A DNA stretch of 64,000 nt from Vesta saturnalis (Eukaryota > Arthropoda > Insecta > Coleoptera > Lampyridae): contig JARFJB010002143.1 of assembly GCA_036346205.1 (NCBI GenBank), forward strand, positions 806,001 to 870,000, read 5' to 3'. Below are positions 55,765-64,000 of the stretch, in pieces. The position numbers and the translations under genes are program-made. A model generated the notes under the pieces. The model worked only from the letters and a program-made list of their open reading frames with translations. It did not search any database and was not told the origin of the DNA. Position 1 is the stretch's first letter. The number at the start of each line of letters is the position of its first letter.

Positions 55765-58500
55765 ATATTGTCTCTGACATGCCCTTTTATTTTAAAATCA
55801 TTATCTTTCTTTCCTTTATCATAGATTCTACTACATTCAGCCAAGTTTTACGCGGCCTACCAGGCCCGGCCTTTCCTCTAACCTCACCCACATATATTTG
55901 TTTCGTTAATCTTGCGTTGTTCATTCTCTCAATGTGACCAAACCAACGTAATGTACTACTTTTATATCTATCCATCATCGTCTTTTCCTCACCACACTCC
56001 GTCATTATGCTTTACCACATGCGCTTCTCAGGAATCTCACACTCACGGCATTTATTTTTCTTTCGTGCTTTTTTTGACACACCCATGTCTCACTTCCATA
56101 CAGTACTGACGGGACGAATACGCCATTATAGATTGCTCGTTTCGCAGCTAGGCTCATGCTTTCATTTCTCATTATCGTCCACATACTTCCAATCACTTTC
56201 CTTCCAGCATTGACCCTTCGTCCAATCTCGCCCTCCATTGTACCATCTGCAGTAAACATTCTACCGAGATGTACCAGCTCGTTCACTTGCTCCACAAACT
56301 CATCTTGCAGAGTAAATACTCTTCTCTCCTTTCCACCTTCCCGATTGAACACCACAATCTTAGTTTTGTTCACGTTTACCTTTAGGTCCATGCTCTCACA
56401 GACTGTATCAAACTTCCTCAGAGCGGTTTGCAGCTCATCCACTGTCACTTAATAAGACTGTGTCATCTGCATACACCAGAGTCGTACATTTACGTCACCA
56501 ACCATTACACCATTTGTATCGTTACATGCTTGTCTAAGCACATTTATCCATGTATACATTGAACAACCACGGTGACATCACACAGCGTGGTCGCACTCCT
56601 TGCTCAATATTAAAGTATTCACTCACACCTCCTCTCACCCTAACACATGCCCGACTACAGTTGTATACTGCCCTTATTCCATTTATTAGACCTTTATTTA
56701 CGCCATATTCATTTAATATTTCCCACAGCTTCTCCCTATTTACTCTGTCGTATGCTTTTTCCAGATCTACAAACGCACAGTACAACTTCATTTTTACCCT
56801 TAAACACTTTTCGATCACCTGCTAGAGCGCAACCATCTGATCGACACATCCTATCTCTGGCATGAAGCCACCTTGCACATCCCAAATCGTAGTTTGTGTA
56901 GTTTCTCGTACTCTATCAATCAGTATTCTTCCAAATACTTTACCAGGCACGCTGAGCAAACTTATTCCTCTGTAGTTCTTACAATCACTCTTGTTCCCCT
57001 TACCCTTATACAGTGGTACAATGATCGCGCTCTTCCAATCCCTCGGCACTTTTCCACACATAAGGCATACATTGAATAATTCACACAATCTTCGTATAAG
57101 CTTTGCACCACCATACTTTAGCATTTCACCAGTGATTTCATCTACGCCGTTTTTCAACCTTCCTACCGTTTTCTCTACCTCATTTATCCCAATATCCTTC
57201 TCAGTTTCATTCATCATTCCTTCTATATTCTCCTTATTTAACCCTTCAGTCTTACTTTCCTCACTACTGTACAGCTTTCCGAAATATTCTTGCCAGCATT
57301 TCCTCACTTCACAATCGTCCCATACTATTTCGTTGCTAATATTCATCACTCCTGCAGCGTTCTGTTTTGGGCCACGTTTTGTATTTTTGACCCATTTCCA
57401 GAAGAGTTTTTTGTTTCCCTCAAAATCATTCTGCATTTTCTCTCCTTCCACAGCCATCACTTCCTCTTTACTTATTCTCACTGCCTCCTTCGCTTCTTTG
57501 TTTCTTAATCTGTACACCTCATACAATCGCTTCTTCTCAGTCTCATTTTTTGCAGCAATCATTGCCATGTACGCATCTTTTTCTTACATACTGCCTTTTT
57601 ACCGACTCATTCCACCAAGCACATTTTTTCTGTCTACCTACAGTCGCTCTTCCACATATTCGCACGGCACAATTGACAACAGAATTTTTCAAGCTTATCC
57701 ATGCACTTTCAACGTCAGTGTCTTTTATTTGTTCGTTCCACACTGTTTCATTCACATTCAACTCTTTACTCACAGCATCTGCGTATTTCATTCTCGCACC
57801 ATTATCCACTAGTTTGTCAACCCTAATTCTGGACGTTCGCACTACGTTTGCTTTCCTTCTCCAGACCCACTTTTGCCCTAAACACACTCTCGATACAACC
57901 AAAAGTGGTCCGATCCACACTCCGATCCGCGCATTACTTTTGTGTCTTTCACCAGGTTTCTAAGCCGTTCATCATACACTATCAAGTCTATCATACTTTT
58001 AGATTCACCTCTTTGCCATGTGTACATGTGCACATTTTTATGTTTAAACCATATTGGATACAAACACAGATGTTCACCATTCTCATTGACTCTTTGGTCT
58101 CCGAACTTTCCTAGAACACGTTCACTGTGTTCTCTTTGTACACCCACCCATCCGTTCATATCCTCCACTATCATCACCCTTTCGTTTGGCTTACATACGT
58201 TCAACACGTTCTCTACTTCTTTCCAGATGTTTTCACGCTCCTGGCCTCTTTCTCCATTCACCGGTGATAGCATGTAATACGAAAAATTCTTCGAAACTCC
58301 ACTTCCATTCTAACCCATATTACCCGGGGAATACCAATTCGTACTGTTTAACACATCTTTTCGCTCTTTCACTTATGATCGCCCCAACTCCTTTTCGCCA
58401 TGCACTTCAGTCTCAACTCCTGACCATAGTGCTAGGCTGTTATCCTCCATCTCCACAGCATCTTTTCCTTTGCCCCTTGTAGCCAGGTCGATCCGAGGCA
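55765..58500 (-). pseudogene. RTE-type non-LTR retrotransposon (endonuclease plus RT), 5'-truncated
   Basis: From 58490 on the minus strand: endonuclease block SERAKRCVKQYELVFPG, IVEDMNGWVGVQREHSERVL, CLYPIWFKHKNVHMYTWQRG, SMIDLIVYDERLRNLVKD, then VMRGSECGSDHFW (catalytic SDH). The linker has ESAWISLKNSVVNCAVRICG. The RT holds DWKSAIIVPLYKGKGNKSDC, NYRGISLLSVPGKVFGRIL, LYCAFVDLEKAYDRVNREKL (motif A), GVRPRCVMSPWLFN and YADDTVLL (56462-56473). The C-terminus has SVLYGSETWVCQKKHERKI and LRWFGHIERMNNARL and ends at 55787. Frameshifts and stops between blocks make it inactive, but each block is well preserved. The first about 80 endonuclease residues are missing or decayed. Confidence 0.88.
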
Positions 58501-59080
58501 ATTGTATTGTTCTCTTGAGTACTACCATAGCGAGCAGACCGGTTACTGGCCAAATCGTGCCTCGGACGATCTAGCATTCCCTACTAACGGTATCGTCCTA
58601 CTACCAGACAGTTATTTGTCAACTGCCACGACATGTAAGGAAGTAAAAAGTAGAAATATAGACAGAGGCAAGAAAGATATAATCGTATACTTACTGTATG
58701 AATCTCAAAATGTACATATATACATGTACATTTTTCTCTTTTCATACCCTTCAATCACACCACGGTTCAACCAGATTGCTCCCTACGCAATGCCTGGCTT
58801 CGCGCCACTCACCGGACTTGCTGTTATTTATTAGCGACCAAATGATTCAATTATTTTTTTTTAGCTTTCCGAGTTATAGTTATTTCTTTGTCATTTAATA
58901 TTTATTTATCAAATCCGTTTTATTATTGTCGCGAACCGTGACAACTTAAACGTTTCCATCCTCTAGGTTTCTTTTTTTATTATATTCAAGGGTACCCATA
59001 ATGGCCCTGTTGGCTCTCCCGACATTAATTGTTTACTTTTAGGATTAATTAATCACAATTAAGATCATTTTGTTTAGTAA
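58501..59080. other. spacer between RTE element and repeat array
   Basis: A 110-codon reading frame over 58502-58834 has no family resemblance. It may extend the decayed RTE 5' region, but I cannot support it. Confidence 0.4.
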
Positions 59081-59084
59081 ATTT

Positions 59085-59600
59085 TTATGTCCCCCCTCCT
59101 TTTATTTTTTTAACGGATCAAATTAGAGATTTTAAACCTGGTACAGGGTAAATGGTACATAAATACTGTGACGTGCGTAATTTAAATTTCGCTATTTTAA
59201 TCCACATTCACAATTTGTTTAGTAAATTTACAAATAATAACTGGCTATTAAACACTATTAGAAATGTTTCCCAAAATACCCAAATACAAGGCAGCAATAA
59301 AAAAATAAAATTACATTATAATATTAAACGTACAGTGCCTCCCCCCTTTCTATTTTTTGAACGGATCAAATTAGAGATTTGAAATTTGGTATAGGGTAAA
59401 TACTGTAAAATACTGTAACGTGCGTAATCTGAATGTCGTTCTTTTAATCCATATTTACAATGTCTCCCCTCCTTTTGTTTTTTTAACGGATCAAATTAGA
59501 GATTTTAAACCTGGTATAGGGTAAATGGTACATACTGTGACGTGCGTAATTTGAATTTCGCTATTTTAATCCACATTCACAATTTGTTTAATACATTTTA
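59085..59600. repeat. three copies of a 125-130-bp repeat
   Basis: Units start CCCCTCCTTTTATTTTTTTA (about 59093), CCCCTTTCTATTTTTTGAAC (about 59345) and CCCCTCCTTTTGTTTTTTTA (about 59467). Each is followed by ACGGATCAAATTAGAGATTT, GGTATAGGGTAAAT, TGTGACGTGCGTAAT and TTTTAATCCACATTCACAA. The second and third are adjacent; the first is separated from the second by about 115 bp of unrelated sequence. Confidence 0.9.
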
Positions 59601-61880
59601 TAATAATAATAATTTACCCTAAGTAAAACTCCTATGTTACGCCGTAGACTTTTGTGTATCATTCTTACTATGTGTTCCCTTATTAAATTGTTTTCTATTT
59701 TGAGAGTATTATCGTTTTGTATTTTTATTGTTTTGCTGCTACATTGAAATTAGCGTAATGACTTAAAATTATGTAAATTTTATAAACGTTTGTGACATCT
59801 AGTGGTAGAATTAGACTCTAATATATAAAAGATATTTAAATAAAAACGTTCACTGGAATTCTATGTTTAATTCTTAATACTCTATATCGAATAAGGGCTA
59901 CTATATAAATCATATCAACGAGCTTTCTCGAAAATAAAGTTTTTCATATCAACATATGTGTTCAATGTGGTAAGTTATGTTACATTTCTTTAATTGCACG
60001 TGAAACCTATATCTGGTATTGTTTTAGAGGACTTTCATTGAATTTTTGCTTTTCTGGACTCTTATGTACCGTTTCTGCCCTTCTGATGACATTCTGGTCA
60101 TATCATTATGATTACTTCGGAAAATAACGTAAACGATTCTTACTTAAATTACATGATCACCTTTTACCTATGCTGAAGGTTGCTTGCTGCAACTGTAAAC
60201 TCCATTATCTACACACTACCGGTACACCTGTGACTTTCATATCTCTCATTGAAGACATCTACAATTACATTCATTTTACCTGGTTATCAAGGCAATCAAT
60301 TTATGATCACTAATTATATACACCAATCTACTGCCTGTTTGCACACGTGGATATTGAACATAGTGATTTCCATTGAACTATTTAGTTGTACCATTTGTAC
60401 TGTTATCTACAACGTTACGAGTCGATTAAATGAACCAATTCTATCTATAAAATTTACCTACTTGTATATTCTCTAATTTATATACATAACTGTTAACATA
60501 CTTATTTGATCTGTCTATTCACATTACAAGATATATCAGTGACTCTTGTAACTGTCCGTTAGTGTCTCAATATGTATAAATAACCTTAATGTAAATTCTC
60601 TTTTATCTGTATTTATCTTCCATTTAGGGTAAAGACTGTGCCAATACAGACAGTTTCACATGAGCTGGATGGTCTACGTTTCCTTTATTTCTACTTATAA
60701 CTTAAAATCTGATTTCTTTTTTTATGTTTATTAAATAAACACCTTTTTAATTACTGAATACTTTATTTCTTGTTTTGATTTATCTGTGTTTTTATATATG
60801 TGCGAATTTAAATGTTCTCTTTTAGCTCTCTTCTCGCTTTACTCTCTTTTTGAATTTTTAGGGTTGTATTTTAGAAAATTCATGCAGCATACTATTACTA
60901 TTAAAAAGTCTTACTCTTTCCAACGTGTAAACTAGTCCAGTACAAATAATAAATCTTCTGACCACGCATCCAGAGTTCTCTAATTACTTCGCTAGCCTCA
61001 GGGTTATCTTTCTAGATTGTGCTGGGTTAAAGTCTCCAAGTCATAATTGTTCTACGGTATTGTAAAGGGGTCATAGATAGACAAATATTGGCACTCGTTA
61101 CAATACTACGTTTTAGTGTAAAGTTGGCAATTGAAAAGTTCAGGATGGTGGCTAGGTGCCATTTTGAATTAAAAATTTAAATGAAAAAGTAAGTAAGTAC
61201 TTTATAACCCTAGAATATTAAGTCAATATCTTTACAAAATGGCGGCGTTTTAACGCTGGGAAACAAAAACAATTAAAAGTTACACATTCAATTCAAAAGA
61301 TGCTGGAAATGATGAGCCTGTATTTCTTGTCGAACATGTTCAAACTGCAACGGGCGTAAACATTGACCAATTCCTTTTGTTTATTTACACTCGCTCAAAG
61401 GAGAAATACCAGAGTTTTTTTACAATTTTCAATAATTTTAAAATCCTTTAATAAAAATTCGTATTGTTTTCGTGTGAATTTAAAATGTTTACCTTTTAAT
61501 TTAATTTGGGTCGTTTCAACTCGCAAAGATATATTTCATTAATTAAAATTTAACTTACTTGCTATCAGGTTTCGGTCTGCGTAAATGAAACTAATGTTTG
61601 ATAAACAAATTCCTTCCTTGTCTGGTTGCGCCGGCTAGCTTGTTTATTAAAAGAAATGATTATCGTTATCAATTACCAAAAATATATTCAAATTGATTCT
61701 CTTGAATGTATATGAAAATTGTAACTTCATTGAATTTTACTTCCTTCAGTATTAAAGCTTTTAATATTCGTAATAGTTAATAATGAAAATAAATAAACAC
61801 TCATTTTTATTATTAGTTTTGTTATGAACGAGTAAGTTCAAAGTGGGGATAATTTAAAACACAATTTAAGGTTAATGTAA
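59601..61880. other. AT-rich spacer
   Basis: No recognisable gene or repeat family. Confidence 0.5.
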
Positions 61881-61924
61881 TTAAAAATTATTATTAATTT
61901 TATTAAATACATAAATAAGAAGTT

Positions 61925-61998
61925 TACCTTGAGTAAGATTTGAACCTACGACCTGTACTTTGCTAGAGTACCGTGATAACCAACTGCGCCATCAAGGT
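61925..61998 (-). tRNA. tRNA-Ala(AGC)-like structure, copy 1 (probably pseudogene or tRNA-derived repeat)
   Basis: On the minus strand a 7-bp acceptor stem forms between ACCTTGA and TCAAGGT. The D-arm region is GGCGCAGTTGGTTATCAC (stem imperfect). The anticodon stem GTACT/AGTAC closes a 7-nt loop CTAGCAA, giving anticodon AGC. The T-arm GTAGG/CTTAC closes TTCAAAT with one G-T pair. The acceptor stem is unlike the usual GGGG-type start of animal tRNA-Ala, and the structure is duplicated with its flanks, so a SINE-like or pseudo-tRNA origin is likely. Confidence 0.55.
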
Positions 61999-62250
61999 TC
62001 AAACCCCAATCGATGTAAATTTTGTCTTTATGTATGTAGAACTGATGTAAATCCTAAATATAATGAGATTACAATCAAATTACTTATACTAATGGAATGT
62101 GAGCCTGCAATATTGCAAGGATTCACACATACCAAAGCAACTTGACTAATATTAAATTATTATAAGTTCTTGTTATGAACGAATAAGTTCAAAGGTAAAT
62201 ATGTAATTAAAAATTATTATTAATTTTATTAAATACATAAATAAAAAGTT

Positions 62251-62323
62251 TACCTCGAGTAGGATTTGAACCTACGACCTGTACTTTGCTAGAGTATCTC
62301 GCTACCAACTGCGTTAGCGAAGT
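62251..62323 (-). tRNA. tRNA-Ala(AGC)-like structure, copy 2
   Basis: Minus strand: acceptor ACTTCGC against TCGAGGT (6 of 7 pairs with one T-G wobble), D arm CGC AGTTGGTA GCG, anticodon loop CTAGCAA with a mostly paired stem, and T-arm GTAGG TTCAAAT CCTAC perfectly paired. Its flanks repeat those of copy 1 (ATTATTAATTTTATTAAATA and CCCCAATCGAT), so both derive from one duplicated unit about 326 bp apart. Confidence 0.6.
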
Positions 62324-62359
62324 ACAAGCCCCAATCGATATAAATTTTGTCTTTATGTA

Positions 62360-63430
62360 AATTTACACTCATTTAATTTAACTAAACTAAAAAATGCACA
62401 AATGCTTTGTTTACAATAGCGTATAAAAAACAATCCTATGATAACCCCTGGTTACTATTATGATATTTAGTATTTCTTATGATCTAACATGCACATATAA
62501 TTTCTTTATCAGCAGTGAATGAAATTTGTTCCATTCAGTGGGGATAATTTAAAACACAATTTAAGGTAAATAAAACACATAAGCGTTTATTTTATTACAC
62601 TGTCATTAATCTTACTTGTTTTGGCAGATATCGTTGAGTTGATAAGTCGTGGATACCTGTTTGACCCAGGAGGTGTATTCCTTTGTTCTCCACATATCTT
62701 TTTTTAGAAGTTCTTAGCTGATTCTACACAATTCCAGTTCCCCGTAATCTATTGATACCGTTAATATCTTCTGGATGAATGATTGTATCAGTTTTAATTA
62801 TCACTTCAAATTGTCATGTTTTCACTACAAACCGCCTTCAATTCAAATGGCAGTGTGGAATCGCATAAATTAACCATTAATGCTTTCTGGTTATTGTTCT
62901 TTATCTACTAATTTATAACACTGGATCGATTATCGTATTTTATATTTTTCGTTTAATATTCAAACACAATCGTGGATGACTTCCAATATGCGCAAAACAC
63001 GTTACTTTCAATTATTGCATCACTTTTCTTTTTATTACTTATTTAACAATGTGCGCACGCTTTTTCACTTTAATATTTTATCTTTTAATAAGAATAGTAT
63101 TCTATTTACTTCCCTATTACAAACTAACTTTTTTTTTATTTTGTATTCTCAATTTAGAGGACTATATACTACCGTCACTGGTTCCGTTCTTTTATCCACT
63201 GTATAGGACTAACTACTTACTAAAAACTTCAAGTCACTTCAACAACCTATTTCCCCTCCTTCTACAATTCATTTATGCATTCATACTTTTCCGCGTTTAA
63301 TTTAAATGTTTTCTGATTAAATATGTACATAACTTATTGGAGTAAATTCAAGCTTCGCGTATCAATACTAAATCAACTTATATACAAACAACAAACAATC
63401 ATTTCTCATTCTATAAACTACCATATAACT
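62360..63430. other. AT-rich spacer
   Basis: No gene recognised. The phrase GTGGGGATAATTTAAAACAC occurs at 61842 and 62540, so the duplication around the tRNA-like copies extends beyond them. Confidence 0.5.
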
Positions 63431-63440
63431 ATAAAATATC

Positions 63441-64000
63441 TTACACTTTAGCGCGAAATTTGAAATTTCTCAGACACCCGTTACAAAAGACACTAACGTC
63501 AATATTTCGACAAACGTTTGTTATCCTATGAAGTAGATCCAAAATAGAAGCAGGTTTCGTTTTAAACATCTTTTCTTTTAAACAGCCCCGCAGGAAAAAA
63601 TCCAAAGGGGTCAAATGAAATGACAGAGCAGGCCATTCCGTGGGATGACGGAAAGTGGAGTCTAAATAATTACGATCATTCCTGGAATAATGCGGAGGAG
63701 CTCTATCCTGTTGGAATATAATTTCCATATCGAAGTCATTTGGATTCCCCTCCATAATTTCGGTAATAAGGGGATCGATAGCATTTTCCAACATACCCAG
63801 ATACAATTATCCAGTTTTGCTCAATGAATAGAGGTCCAACGATATGGTTTCCCAATGTGCCTACCCAAACATTAATTTTCTGTGGATACTGGGTGCGGGT
63901 CGTCAGAAAATTACCGACAATTTTGTCTATGGGGATTACTATTAAAAAATGTGCATTCGTCGCTAAAACAGATATTGTGAAGATAGCTAGGATATCTTAC
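63441..64000 (-). pseudogene. mariner-superfamily transposase, C-terminal half, runs off window
   Basis: From the window edge on the minus strand: INVWVGTLGNHIVGPLFIE, then after a frame change YLGMLENAIDPLITEIMEGN, IIFQQDRAPPHYSRNDRNYL with the second catalytic Asp (usual DGAPPH reads DRAPPH), PTEWPALSFHLTPLDFFLRG with the third Asp (usual SPDLTPLDF reads SFHLTPLDF), and a tail ending FKFRAKV at 63441. About seven residues between the last two Asp are missing compared with element B, so the spacing is 34 instead of 41. The N-terminal half lies outside the window. Confidence 0.8.

Noticed and set aside
56991..57812. 273-residue plus-strand reading frame
   Set aside because: It lies antisense to the well-supported RTE-type RT on the minus strand; its content (Ser, Phe, Pro runs) is the complement shadow.

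Overview
The window is a repeat-dominated, AT-rich piece of an arthropod (most likely insect) nuclear genome. This is inferred from the element mix: IS630/Tc1/mariner elements with TA target duplications, Penelope-like elements (PLEs), Jockey- and RTE-type LINEs, hAT and pogo transposases, and short GT-AG introns. I found no convincing single-copy host gene, no rRNA, no CRISPR and no bacterial features. Almost every coding trace belongs to a mobile element or to a multicopy element-like gene family, and nearly all are broken.

Layout. 0-3.7 kb: a transposase tail, two PLE ends fused in opposite orientation at about 1.79 kb, and a transposase fragment between 320-bp direct repeats. 3.7-8 kb: unassigned AT-rich DNA. 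8.06-9.31 kb: a 1.25-kb mariner-type element with intact ends. 9.58-12.46 kb: a mariner-superfamily element with about 675-bp terminal inverted repeats (TIRs). 12.63-14.14 kb: another with about 120-bp TIRs. 15.5-18.5 kb: PLE copies in series, with (TA)n tracts, tRNA-like promoter boxes and hammerhead ribozyme motifs. 18.6-24.5 kb: a degenerate satellite of about 110 bp split by a GC-richer Jockey-type LINE. 24.6-29.8 kb: element A, whose transposase is interrupted at a TA by element B (25.9-28.9 kb). B has about 880-bp TIRs and a transposase that reads open (353 aa) once a 50-nt intron is removed.

31.3-45.9 kb: imperfect inverted repeats about 14 kb apart enclose a multi-exon Cys-rich (CXC-like) gene of a widespread animal multicopy family, a second multicopy family gene, PLE pieces and a pogo-type transposase. 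47.1-49.6 kb: a foldback-like element with CA/GT-rich arms. 49.8-53.8 kb: a Jockey/I-type LINE next to a hAT transposase. 55.8-58.5 kb: an RTE-type LINE. 59-59.6 kb: 125-130-bp repeats. 61.9-62.3 kb: two duplicated tRNA-Ala-like structures. 63.4-64 kb: a mariner-superfamily transposase running off the window.

The two most notable items are (i) PLE terminal segments that combine a (TA)n tract, Pol III-type A and B boxes and a type I hammerhead whose stem III can only form as a dimer, and (ii) element B, a candidate autonomous DD41D-type transposon nested in an older relative.
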